From Nocardioides panaciterrulae (lineage in GTDB: Bacteria; Actinomycetota; Actinomycetes; Propionibacteriales; Nocardioidaceae): a DNA stretch of 64,000 bases. The notes beneath the pieces were generated by a model, which saw nothing but the letters and a program-made list of their open reading frames with translations, had not been told where the DNA came from and made no database searches. The translations under genes were made by a program, and so were the position numbers. The stretch lies in assembly GCF_013409645.1 (NCBI RefSeq), contig NZ_JACCBG010000001.1, positions 1,734,001 to 1,798,000 on the forward strand. The letters run 5' to 3'. Below, piece after piece: positions 33,140 to 41,596 of this stretch (positions are counted from its first letter, which is position 1; each line of letters begins with the position of its first letter).

Positions 33140-34105
33140 ATGAAGCGGGTCGCGGTCGTCGTCCAGGACGGGGTCGAGCCGTTCGGGCTCGGGTCGATGT
33201 GCGAGGTGTGGGCCGAGCCCCACCATCCCGAGGACGACAACCCGGTCTTCGACTTCGTCGTCGCGACTCCGCGTCCGGGACGGGTCCGGGGCCCCTCCGG
33301 CTTCGACCTGCACGTCGAGCACGGCCTCGACGCGGTCGCCGACGCCGACCTGGTCTGCGTCTCCCCGAAGCGCGACCACCTCGACCCCTCACCCGAGGTG
33401 GCGGAGCTCGTCGCCGCTGCTCACGCCCGCGGCGCCCTGGTCTTCGCGCACTGCACCGCCGCGTTCGTGCTGGGGGAGGCGGGGCTGCTGGACGGGCGCC
33501 GGTGCACCACCCACTGGCGCCACGTCGAGGCGCTCGCGCAGCGGTTCCCCCGGGCCCACGTCGACCCGGACGTGCTCTACGTCCAGGACGGCACGATCGT
33601 GACCGGCGCCGGCTCGGCCGCCGGGCTCGACGCCGCGCTGCACCTGATGCGACAGCAGTTCGGCGCCCGGCTCGCGGCCGCGACCGCCCGTCGGATGGTG
33701 GTGCCGCCGCACCGGGACGGCGGCCAGGCCCAGTTCATCGCCCGCGCGGTGCCGGACTGCGAGGCCGAGACCCTCGGGCCGCTGCTGACCTGGATCGTGG
33801 AGCACCTCGCCGACGATCTCGGCGTGGAGGCGCTCGCCCGCCGCTGCCACATGTCGCCGCGCACCTTCGCCCGGCGCTTCCGGGCCGAGACCGGGTCGAC
33901 GCCGCACGCCTGGGTCACCCGCCAGCGCGTGCAGGCCGCCGAGGAGCTGCTCGAGCGCACCGACCACTCGATCGACTGGATCGCCGACGAGGTCGGCTTC
34001 GGCAACGCCGCCACGCTGCGCCACCACTTCGGCCGGACCCGCGGCGTCAGCCCCCAGCAGTACCGGCGCGCGTTCGCCGGGGCGGGGTCCGTCCGCACCG
34101 CCTGA
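33140..34105 (+). CDS. GlxA/FtrA-type transcriptional regulator (DJ-1/PfpI + AraC)
   Basis: A 321-residue regulator. Residues about 1-175 are a DJ-1/PfpI-like domain (VAVVVQDGVEPFGLGSMCEVW at the start; nucleophile-elbow equivalent VFAHCTAAFVLGEAG near residue 102), which in this group usually binds a ligand. Residues about 215-310 are a double helix-turn-helix AraC domain (VEALARRCHMSPRTFARRFRAETG and IADEVGFGNAATLRHHFGRTRGVSPQQYRR). Its targets are unknown; the gene directly downstream, 8 bp away on the same strand, is the most obvious candidate. ATG 33140 begins the conserved fold; the frame is open upstream without homologous sequence. Confidence 0.88.
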   Translation: MKRVAVVVQDGVEPFGLGSMCEVWAEPHHPEDDNPVFDFVVATPRPGRVRGPSGFDLHVEHGLDAVADADLVCVSPKRDHLDPSPEVAELVAAAHARGALVFAHCTAAFVLGEAGLLDGRRCTTHWRHVEALAQRFPRAHVDPDVLYVQDGTIVTGAGSAAGLDAALHLMRQQFGARLAAATARRMVVPPHRDGGQAQFIARAVPDCEAETLGPLLTWIVEHLADDLGVEALARRCHMSPRTFARRFRAETGSTPHAWVTRQRVQAAEELLERTDHSIDWIADEVGFGNAATLRHHFGRTRGVSPQQYRRAFAGAGSVRTA

Positions 34106-34112
34106 GCCGCCC

Positions 34113-35183
34113 ATGCCCGCCCACCGGCTGTTGCTCGTCATCGTCGCGCTGCTGGTCGCGTCCGTGGTCGCCTGCAGCCCGTCGTCCGACCGGGGCGGCC
34201 CCACCCGGGTCGCCCTCGTGGGCGACTCGGTGACCCAGGGCTCCGTGGGGGACTACACCTGGCGCTACCGGCTCTGGACCCACCTGCGCGCGGACGGGCT
34301 GAAGGTGGACTTCGTGGGTCCGCGCGACGACCTGCTGGACAACGCGACGGGTGAGCTCGGGTCGCACGCCTACGCCGACCCGGCCTTCGACCAGGACCAC
34401 GCGGCGCGCTGGGGCATGGCGTTCTCGGACGAGCAGCCGCCGGTGGCCACGCTGGTCCGCGACTACCACCCCGACGTCGTGGTGGAGGCGCTGGGCGTCA
34501 ACGACCTCGTCTGGGCCCACGAGCAGCCGGCGCAGGTGCTGGCGGCGGCGCGTCGGTTCGTGGCCGACGCGCGGGCCGTGGATCCCTACATCGACGTGGT
34601 GCTGACCTCGCTGCCCCAGCGGTGGCTGGCCGGCGTCCCGCAGTACGACGCGGGCCTGGCCCGCCTCGCGGCCCGGCTGGACACCTCGATCGCCCGGGTC
34701 GTGCTCGCCCGCCCCGTCGAGCCGTTCGTGCAGGGCACCGACACCTACGACGCGGCGCACCCGACGGCGACCGGCGAGCTCAAGATCGCGGCCGGGGTGG
34801 CCGACGCCCTGGCCGGGCTGGGCCTCGGCACGCCGTACCCGGAGCCGCTGCCGCCGGTGCCCAACGGTCCCCGGCTCCCGGCCGTGCTCCGCGCGCGACC
34901 CGCGGAGGGCGCCGTGGACCTGTCCTGGGTGCCGCCGCCGGGCGCCACGGCCGTCTTCGTCTGGCTGCGCGACACCACGATCGGCCAGGACTGGGTCCGG
35001 CTGCCGCAGGAGGTCTCCGGGACGACGTTCTCGGCCGGCGGGCTGGTCGACGGGCACGGCTACGAGTTCCGGGTGCAGGCGACCAAGGGCTCGGCGGTCG
35101 CCGAGGACGTCTTCTCGAACGTCACGATCGCCACCCCGGGACCGCCAACTACGCCTGAGGGGGCTCCCCCGACAGCCGGCTGA
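34113..35183 (+). CDS. SGNH/GDSL hydrolase lipoprotein with C-terminal Fn3-like domain
   Basis: A 356-residue exported esterase-like lipoprotein. The lipobox is SVVAC (Cys 21). The SGNH hydrolase domain follows: block I LVGDSVTQG (Ser 39 is the nucleophile), block III GVNDL, and block V DAAHPTATG (catalytic Asp and His, about residue 212). Residues about 265-345 form a fibronectin type III-like module (GAVDLSWVPPPGATAVFVW to YEFRVQATKG). It probably removes acyl groups from cell-surface sugars or lipids. Starts 8 bp after the AraC-type regulator, so they may be co-transcribed. Its 3' end overlaps the convergent ligase gene by 35 bp. Confidence 0.85.
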   Translation: MPAHRLLLVIVALLVASVVACSPSSDRGGPTRVALVGDSVTQGSVGDYTWRYRLWTHLRADGLKVDFVGPRDDLLDNATGELGSHAYADPAFDQDHAARWGMAFSDEQPPVATLVRDYHPDVVVEALGVNDLVWAHEQPAQVLAAARRFVADARAVDPYIDVVLTSLPQRWLAGVPQYDAGLARLAARLDTSIARVVLARPVEPFVQGTDTYDAAHPTATGELKIAAGVADALAGLGLGTPYPEPLPPVPNGPRLPAVLRARPAEGAVDLSWVPPPGATAVFVWLRDTTIGQDWVRLPQEVSGTTFSAGGLVDGHGYEFRVQATKGSAVAEDVFSNVTIATPGPPTTPEGAPPTAG

Positions 35184-36435
35184 GCTGCTGTCGGCGCACC
35201 TTCCCCGTCGAGGTGCGGGGGAGCTCGTCGACGACCAGCCAGGTCTTGGGCCGCTTCGGTGGGGAGAGCCGCTCCCGAGCGTGCGCCACGAGGGACGCCT
35301 CGGCCACCGGGCCGACGACGGCCGCGCACACCCGCTGGCCCCACTCCTCGTCCGGGCGCGCGAAGACCGCCACGTCGACCACGCCGTCGAGCTCGCGCAG
35401 CGCGTTCTCCACCTCCAGGGGGTACACGTTCACGCCGCCGCTGATGATCAGGTCCTCGCGCCGGCCGTCGAGGTGGAGGTAGCCGGCCTCGTCGATCCGC
35501 CCGAGGTCCCCGACGGTGAAGGCCCGCCGTCCGTCGTCGGTGGTTCGCCAGGCCGCGGCTGTCTTCTCCGGGTCGCCGAAGTACGAGAACCGCGCGTGCT
35601 CGGGCACCGTGCACCAGATCGTGCCGTCGTCGTCCAGGGAGAGCGTCCGGCCGGGGCGCGCCCGCCCGACGGTCCCCGGACGCTCCTGCCACTCCTCGCT
35701 GCGGCAGGCGGTGAACTGGCCCTCGGTCGAGCCGTAGAACTCCCAGGTCGACCCGGGCGGGAACGACGCGATCAGCCGATGCTTGAGCGGCGGCGGGCAG
35801 GGTGCGCCGGCGTGCGCCACCAGCCGGAAGCAGGACAGGTCGGGGACGCCCACCTCGTCCCAGTGCGCGAAGAGCCGCTGCAGGTGGGCGGGCACGCAGA
35901 ACATCGTCGTGGGCCGCTCCCGTTCGATGGCGGCGGTGACAGCGGCGGGGTCGAAGGGGCCCGGCACGACGATGCGTCCGCCGGCCAGGATCGTGCCCAT
36001 CGCGAAGCGCAGTGGCGCCGAGTGGTGGAGCGGGCTCAGCACCAGGTTGACGTCGGTGGCGGTGAACCCCCACAGGTCGCGCTCCTCGGCCACCAGGGCC
36101 GCGGCCTGCTGCTCGGTGAGCAGCCCGCTGTAGACCCCCTTCGGCGTCCCGGTCGTGCCGCTGGTGACGTGCATCGGACGCCCCCGGGGGACGCCCCGCC
36201 GGTGCTGCGCGGGCGTGTGCCGCACCATCGAGGCCAGCAGCTCGGGGGTGTCGACGACCAGGTCGGGCGACAACCCGGCGAGGATCCGGTCACGTTCGTA
36301 CGCCGTGAGCCGTGGGTCCAGCGGGATCGGGAACATCCCGGCCGCCAGCAGCGACATCACCAGGTCGACGTACTCGACCGAACCCGGCACCAGCAGGGCG
36401 ACCCGCGATCCCTCGCGAAGCTCGACGTGGTCCAC
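35149..36435 (-). CDS. Acyl-CoA synthetase-like AMP-dependent ligase, shortened N terminus
   Basis: A 428-residue adenylate-forming enzyme (ANL superfamily). Visible motifs: A3 phosphate loop VTSGTTGTPKGV, A5 EFYGSTEG, A7 FTVGDLGRID, A8 hinge GRREDLIISGGVNVYPLEVE and the A10 catalytic Lys in PRTSTGKVRRQQL. It would activate a carboxylic acid as acyl-AMP and then the CoA thioester. Full-length relatives are about 500 residues; here the first about 50-60 are missing, and the protein begins at VELREGSRVALLVPGSVEYVDL, in the first core subdomain. GTG 36435 sits 7 nt after a -10 (TAGGGT, 36443-36448), which supports a genuine short, leaderless form, or a promoter captured after N-terminal truncation. 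Substrate unknown. Confidence 0.8.
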   Translation of the reverse strand: MDHVELREGSRVALLVPGSVEYVDLVMSLLAAGMFPIPLDPRLTAYERDRILAGLSPDLVVDTPELLASMVRHTPAQHRRGVPRGRPMHVTSGTTGTPKGVYSGLLTEQQAAALVAEERDLWGFTATDVNLVLSPLHHSAPLRFAMGTILAGGRIVVPGPFDPAAVTAAIERERPTTMFCVPAHLQRLFAHWDEVGVPDLSCFRLVAHAGAPCPPPLKHRLIASFPPGSTWEFYGSTEGQFTACRSEEWQERPGTVGRARPGRTLSLDDDGTIWCTVPEHARFSYFGDPEKTAAAWRTTDDGRRAFTVGDLGRIDEAGYLHLDGRREDLIISGGVNVYPLEVENALRELDGVVDVAVFARPDEEWGQRVCAAVVGPVAEASLVAHARERLSPPKRPKTWLVVDELPRTSTGKVRRQQLSRLSGEPPQA

Positions 36436-36442
36436 GGGCCCG

Positions 36443-36448
36443 ACCCTA
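36443..36448 (-). promoter_or_regulatory. -10 element (TAGGGT) of the ligase gene
   Basis: TAGGGT on the minus strand, 7 nt before GTG 36435. Confidence 0.45.
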
Positions 36449-36532
36449 CTGGCCGGGAACGGCCAGGACGGGCCGACCCCGTAGGGCCGACCCGTCCTGG
36501 TGGTGCTGGTCAAGCGAGGAGCGTCCCGCAGG

Positions 36533-39500
36533 TCACGGGGTCGCCGAGCCGAACACCGTCAGCTCGGTGAGGTCCGCGAACTGGCAGCCGGTGTAGCCAC
36601 CCGACGTCGACGGGTCACCGCAGATGCTCTCGAACGTGCCGGTGGTGTCGCCGTTGGCACGCGCGGCGTCCTCGACCTGGTCACCCTGGATGGTGAACCG
36701 GACGAAGCGGACCGCGACGGCCGCGCCGGTCGGCGTGACCTCGTTGAGGTGGCCGCGGTCGGCGATGCCGAAGTGGCCGTCGGCCACCTTGGTCCACGCC
36801 GTGCCGTCCTGGGAGACCTCGATGGTGTAGTCGCCGGTCGAGGAGCTGCCCGAGTCACCGCACGTCGCCTCCGGGTCGACACCGAAGCTGGTCACGTCGA
36901 CCGCCTGCGGCAGCTTCACCGTCACGTGCTTCGGGACGAAGGTGCCCGTCGGGTCTCCCTCGTCGTCGCCGGCGGTGCTGCCCCAGCCGGTCCCGAGGCT
37001 GCCGTCGATCGCACCCTCCGGGCCACAGCCGTAGGCGGAGTAGTCGGGACCGTTGAAGTCGGTGACCTCGGCGCCACCGCTGTTCTCGGCCCAGTCCCGC
37101 TGGACCACGAAGTCGGCAGTGGCGTGGTCACCGGTGGGCACCGTGACCGACTGGGACTCCGTCAGGTAGCCGACGCCCCGGGCCACGACCTTGGGGTAGG
37201 TGCCCGGGTACATGCCGTACGGGAAGCCGATCGTGTAGCTGCCGTCGGCCTTGGTCACCGCGGTGTACTGGTCACCGAAGCCCGCGACCAGGACGGTCGC
37301 GCCGGCCACCGGGTCACCGGTCACCGAGTCGGTGACGGTGCCCTGGATGAACTGGTCCTCGTTGTGGGTCTTCGGGCTCGGCGGCGTGTTGAAGTCCTCG
37401 GCCACGTCGGTGTCCGCGCTGTCGATCGACGCGGCGAAGTAGCCCATGCCCCGCTCGGCGAAGATCTGCCAGAGCTGCGCGGAGTGGCTGCCGTCGTAGC
37501 CGGCCAGGTCGGCCTGCAGGATCGCGTTGCGCATGTCGAGCATCGACGGGTCGTTCGCCGCGAGCGACATGGCCCGGGTGATCAGGGTGTCGGCCACGTG
37601 GTGGCCGAACGCCTTGCGGATGTCCCACAGGGTCTGCGCCCAGACCTCGCCGGAGCTGTGCACCTCGGCGGACCCGCCGATGGCGACCAGGTCGCCGTAG
37701 GTGTAGCCGCCCTGGATGTCGGCGCCCGGGTTGTAGGTGTCGAAGCAGGCCTCACTCTCCGAGTCCACCGGGCAGTCGAGCGCCATCGACCGGAACGGCA
37801 CCAGCTTGCCGGTCGTGTCCTTCTGGCCGCCCATGAGGTACTTGCCCTCGAAGACCTGGCCGTCGGCGCTGGTGTCCCGCTCGAAGTGGTGGGTGACCAG
37901 GTAGTCCATCGCGTAGTAGTCCGACCACGCCTCGCCCATCGACCCGGCCTGGAGGCTGTTCAGCGTGGAGTTGCCGTCGGCGTCCACGACCAGCCGGTTG
38001 GACAGGCCGTGGGTGTACTCGTGCAGCAGCACCGAGGCGTCGAAGGCCCCACTGGTGGGCATGAACGGGTCGTAGTCGTTCGGGTAGCCCGGCTGGTGCC
38101 ACAGGTACATCTGCATGGTCGGCGGGGTGCCGTCGGGCGGGGTGTTCATGTTCGCGTTGTCGATGTGGCCGGAGTCGGGCATGCCGTTGTCGACGTCCGA
38201 GCCGTCGAGCACCTGCTGCAGCACCGGGTCACCGCCGGCGCTCGTGAAGTTGCCCGCCTGCGGGGTGAAGCCGATCGCGGGGTCCTGCTGCAAGTAGTCG
38301 TGGTAGGTGTTGGCCAGGTAGAAGGCGTTGTTCTCGTTCGCCGCCAGGTTCTTCTTCCACGACGAGGCCTTCTCGGCGTCCCACGTGCACACGTAGTGGG
38401 CGGTGCAGAACTTCGAGAAGTCGTAGTCGCTGTAGGGGCTGCCGCCGTACGTGCCGTCGGGCGGGTAGGCGTCCTTCTGGGTGTCGGTGAAGGTCTTCAG
38501 CCGGCCGGTGGCGCCCTGCTTGTCGCCCGGGACCGCGGTCTGCTCACCGGGGTTCACCGAGTCGTCGTCGTTGACGTCGGCCCAGGTGATGACGTTGCGG
38601 CCGTCGAGGGTCTTGCTGCCGTGGGCGAGCCAGCCCTCCTTGAAGAAGTTCACCACCTTGGCCTGGCCGGGGTGGGTCCGGTGGCCGTGTCCGTGGCCAT
38701 GCGCCTTCGGGCCGGCCGGTGCGCCCGGGTAGTAGTCGTAGACGTAGGCGTCGCCGCTCGCGTTGTCCACCGTCGAGTGCCGGTAGAGCGCCTTGCCGGT
38801 GGCGGCGTCGATCACGTGCTGGTACGCCGCGTCGTCGCCGGTCTGCACGTAGGTCGACCAGCCGGGCCGCAGGCCGTCGGCGGACAGGAACCACACCCGC
38901 TCGGCGTAGTCGTGGTTCGCCCAGTGCGTGCCGGCGCCGGCGCCACGCCGGGCCGAGGCCACGTCGTGGCCCTGGACCGAGCCGTGGACGTTGCGGGCGG
39001 CCTTCGAGCGTGCCTGCGCGGCGTCGAGGTGCGCCGACGGGGCCTGCCGTGCCATCGCGGCGAGCCCGGAGACGGGGGAGCCCAGGACCGAGAGCACCCG
39101 GCCGTCGCGGGTGACGTTGACCCGCAGGCCGTTGCCGAAGACGGGCGTGCCGCCCACGTGCTGCGCCCAGGACAGGTGGTGGATCCCCAGGGAGTCGACG
39201 TAGTCCTTGCGGAAGACCAGCGTCGAGAGGTCGTCGGCGGTCAGGCCGAGCACGTCGAGGTGGGACCGGACGAAGTCGAGCGCGGCGGCCCGCGCAGAAC
39301 CGTGGTGGGGCCCGGACAGGTAGCCGTCGAGGCGACCCAGCTGGCGGGGGGTGCCGGTGAGCGGGTCGATGTCGACGATCGCCTCCGGGCCGAGGCCGGC
39401 GAGGTACTTCTCGGCCGAGGCGCTCTGCTGGCGGGCCACGGCGCGCTGGGCCTTGACCAGCGCGGGGCCGCTCAGGTCGCGGTGGTCGAAGTCCTCGGGG

Positions 39501-39664
39501 CTGCGGGCGTGCCCCTCGTTGCCGCGGGCCGGCGAGGAGGCCGACAGCGACGGTCCGTGACGGTGACCCACGGCGGCGGTGCTCGGCATCCCGAGCATCG
39601 CGACGGTGACCGCCGTGCTGCCGACCGCGGCGGCGGACAGCCATTTCCTGTTTCCTGACAACAC
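36533..39664 (-). CDS. Secreted fungalysin-type (M36) metallopeptidase
   Basis: A 1043-residue exported zinc metalloprotease. A signal peptide (about residues 1-31, [24 protein letters not shown]) is followed by a propeptide of FTP and PepSY type (about 100-290). The M36 catalytic domain has the zinc motif HEYTH at residues 548-552 and the third ligand Glu in [13 protein letters not shown] about 26 residues later. After it come a carboxypeptidase-regulatory-like beta domain (about 770-850, [20 protein letters not shown]) and a C-terminal discoidin/F5-8C-like domain (about 870-1043) with several Cys residues. It should degrade extracellular protein. GTG 39664 has a good AAGAAGGG site 9 nt upstream. 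It sits alone between accessory genes that separate rpsA and coaE. Confidence 0.92.
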   Translation of the reverse strand: MLSGNRKWLSAAAVGSTAVTVAMLGMPSTAAVGHRHGPSLSASSPARGNEGHARSPEDFDHRDLSGPALVKAQRAVARQQSASAEKYLAGLGPEAIVDIDPLTGTPRQLGRLDGYLSGPHHGSARAAALDFVRSHLDVLGLTADDLSTLVFRKDYVDSLGIHHLSWAQHVGGTPVFGNGLRVNVTRDGRVLSVLGSPVSGLAAMARQAPSAHLDAAQARSKAARNVHGSVQGHDVASARRGAGAGTHWANHDYAERVWFLSADGLRPGWSTYVQTGDDAAYQHVIDAATGKALYRHSTVDNASGDAYVYDYYPGAPAGPKAHGHGHGHRTHPGQAKVVNFFKEGWLAHGSKTLDGRNVITWADVNDDDSVNPGEQTAVPGDKQGATGRLKTFTDTQKDAYPPDGTYGGSPYSDYDFSKFCTAHYVCTWDAEKASSWKKNLAANENNAFYLANTYHDYLQQDPAIGFTPQAGNFTSAGGDPVLQQVLDGSDVDNGMPDSGHIDNANMNTPPDGTPPTMQMYLWHQPGYPNDYDPFMPTSGAFDASVLLHEYTHGLSNRLVVDADGNSTLNSLQAGSMGEAWSDYYAMDYLVTHHFERDTSADGQVFEGKYLMGGQKDTTGKLVPFRSMALDCPVDSESEACFDTYNPGADIQGGYTYGDLVAIGGSAEVHSSGEVWAQTLWDIRKAFGHHVADTLITRAMSLAANDPSMLDMRNAILQADLAGYDGSHSAQLWQIFAERGMGYFAASIDSADTDVAEDFNTPPSPKTHNEDQFIQGTVTDSVTGDPVAGATVLVAGFGDQYTAVTKADGSYTIGFPYGMYPGTYPKVVARGVGYLTESQSVTVPTGDHATADFVVQRDWAENSGGAEVTDFNGPDYSAYGCGPEGAIDGSLGTGWGSTAGDDEGDPTGTFVPKHVTVKLPQAVDVTSFGVDPEATCGDSGSSSTGDYTIEVSQDGTAWTKVADGHFGIADRGHLNEVTPTGAAVAVRFVRFTIQGDQVEDAARANGDTTGTFESICGDPSTSGGYTGCQFADLTELTVFGSATP

Positions 39665-39827
39665 TGTTGAGCCCTTCTTGGATGGTGAAGGAGTGAGAGC
39701 GCCGGCCTATGACGTGGATCACGTGCGGTCCGGCCGTTGCACCCTAAGCACTGGGGCTCGTGATAGCCAGTGTTTCCTGTGCTCCAGTTGTGAATACCTT
39801 CCTTCGGGTGAATGGGAGCATGTGGCC

Positions 39828-40421
39828 ATGCGTGTGGGACTCACCGGCGGTGTCGCCTCGGGCAAGAGCACGGTCTCGGCGATCCTCGCGGAGCTGGGGG
39901 CGGTGGTCGTCGACGCCGACCAGCTGGCCCGGGAGGTGGTGGCCCCCGGCACCGCCGGGCTGCGGGAGGTGGTCGAGGCGTTCGGCCCGGGCGTGCTGAC
40001 CCGGGACGGTCAGCTGGACCGACCGGCGATGGGCCGCCTCGTCTTCGCCGACCCGGCGAAGCGGGCCGTGCTGGAGGGCATCATCCACCCGCGGGTGCGG
40101 GCCCGGGGGGCGGAGCTGGAGGCGGCAGCGGGGGCGGACGCGGTGGTCGTCCACGACATCCCGCTGCTCACCGAGACCGGGCAGGCGGATCGCTTCGACG
40201 CCGTCATCGTCGTGGACGTGCCGGCCGCGGTCCAGGTCGAGCGGATGACCGCGCTGCGCGGCATGAGCGAGCAGGACGCCCTGGCCCGGATGGCCGCCCA
40301 GGCGACCCCCGAGCAGCGGCGCGCGGTCGCGACGTACGTCATCGAGAACACCGGGACGCTCGAAGACCTCCGCCGGAGGGTGACGGAGGTCCTCGAGGAG
40401 CTGGTCGGACGGGCGGGCTAG
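39828..40421 (+). CDS. coaE: Dephospho-CoA kinase
   Basis: A 197-residue P-loop kinase that phosphorylates the 3'-OH of dephospho-CoA, the last step of CoA synthesis. Walker A is [12 protein letters not shown] (residues 4-15), the substrate-binding Asp is in [12 protein letters not shown], and the lid/CoA part includes HPRVRARG and the later IPLLTETG. This is the short form without the C-terminal DUF domain fused in mycobacteria. ATG 39828 has an upstream GGGAGC at 39814-39819. In related genomes it usually follows rpsA directly. Convergent with sigB, 22 bp apart. Confidence 0.95.
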   Translation: MRVGLTGGVASGKSTVSAILAELGAVVVDADQLAREVVAPGTAGLREVVEAFGPGVLTRDGQLDRPAMGRLVFADPAKRAVLEGIIHPRVRARGAELEAAAGADAVVVHDIPLLTETGQADRFDAVIVVDVPAAVQVERMTALRGMSEQDALARMAAQATPEQRRAVATYVIENTGTLEDLRRRVTEVLEELVGRAG

Positions 40422-40443
40422 CCCGGCGACGGTGGGGCGGCGC

Positions 40444-41412
40444 TCAGGCAGCCAGGTCGGGGTCGCCGAGGCGGCGCAGCTTCTGCAGCGCCTCCCGCTC
40501 GAGCTGGCGCACCCGCTCGGCGGAGATGCCGTGCTTGGCGCCGATGTCGGCGAGCTTGTGCTGGCGGCCGTCGACCAGTCCGTAGCGGGACCGGATGATG
40601 TCGGCGGCCCGGTCGTCGAGCTGGCCGACCAGGCGGTTCAGCCGCTCGCGGGACTCGACGTCGAGCACCGTGAGGTCCGGGCTCGGCGAGGTCTCCTGGG
40701 CCATCAGGTCACCCAGCGAGGTGTCGCCGTCCTCGTCCACGGGGGAGTCGAGGCTGACGTGCTCGCGGCCCCAGGCCATCAGGTCCAGGACCCGGTCGAC
40801 GTCCATCCCGAGCTCGGTGGCGATCTCCTGCGGCTCCGGGTCGCGGCCCAGCTGGCGCTCGAGGGTACGGCGGGCGCCGCCCACCTGGTTCAGCTCCTCG
40901 ACCACGTGCACGGGCAGTCGCACGACCCGCGCCTGCTGGGCGATGCCCCGGGTGATGGCCTGGCGCACCCACCAGGTGGCGTAGGTGGAGAACTTGTAGC
41001 CCTTGGTGTAGTCGAACTTCTCGACCGCGCGGATCAGGCCGGTGTTGCCCTCCTGGATCAGGTCCAGCATCGGCATCTGGGCCCGGCCGTACTTGCGGGC
41101 GATCGAGACCACCAGCCGCAGGTTCGCGGTGATGAACGTGTCGACGGCCTGGCGGCCCTCCTCGGCCAGCCACTCGAGCTCCTCGCGGGTGGCCGACATG
41201 GGGGCGCCGCCCTTGCGGCGGCCGACCCGGCCGGTGGCCAGGAGGTGCTCGGCCATCAGGCCGGCCTCGATCGTCTTGGAAAGCTCTACCTCGGCGGCGG
41301 CGTCGAGGAGGGGGTTGCGGGCGATCTCGTCGAGGTACAGCCCGACGCTGTCCCGACCCTCGATCTCTCGCGATCCGACCCGGGTACCGACCGTTGCGGT
41401 GCTGGTCGCCAT
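40444..41412 (-). CDS. sigB: Group 2 RNA polymerase sigma factor, SigB-like
   Basis: A 322-residue non-essential principal-like sigma-70 factor. It lacks the long region 1.1 and goes straight to region 1.2 (RDSVGLYLDEIARNPLL). Region 2 is nearly the same as in SigA ([53 protein letters not shown]), with region 4.2 KLADIGAKHGISAERVRQLEREAL. ATG 41412 is preceded by a strong GAGGAGGG site. Upstream, the 184-bp gap contains a small inverted repeat (CCAAC-TACG-GTTGG, 41540-41553) that could be an operator. The paralogue sigA is 9 kb away at 50769. Confidence 0.92.
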   Translation of the reverse strand: MATSTATVGTRVGSREIEGRDSVGLYLDEIARNPLLDAAAEVELSKTIEAGLMAEHLLATGRVGRRKGGAPMSATREELEWLAEEGRQAVDTFITANLRLVVSIARKYGRAQMPMLDLIQEGNTGLIRAVEKFDYTKGYKFSTYATWWVRQAITRGIAQQARVVRLPVHVVEELNQVGGARRTLERQLGRDPEPQEIATELGMDVDRVLDLMAWGREHVSLDSPVDEDGDTSLGDLMAQETSPSPDLTVLDVESRERLNRLVGQLDDRAADIIRSRYGLVDGRQHKLADIGAKHGISAERVRQLEREALQKLRRLGDPDLAA

Positions 41413-41596
41413 GGACGCCCTCCTCTGCTCACGGGCCCGGCCACCTGCTGGTCGCCGCTGGGCCACACGTCCTGTCCAACGTCCCGACGTACCCGGAGAT
41501 TCCCCGGACTATCCCGCCGGTCCTATGAACTCTTCGTAACCAACTACGGTTGGGGATGGGTTGGAGTTGCGTCCGCGTGAAACTCTCAGCCAGTTC

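Noticed and set aside
36500..39658. Long plus-strand frame opposite the M36 protease
   Set aside because: Val/Arg/Gly-rich shadow with no domain; the minus-strand frame encodes signal peptide, HEYTH and accessory domains.
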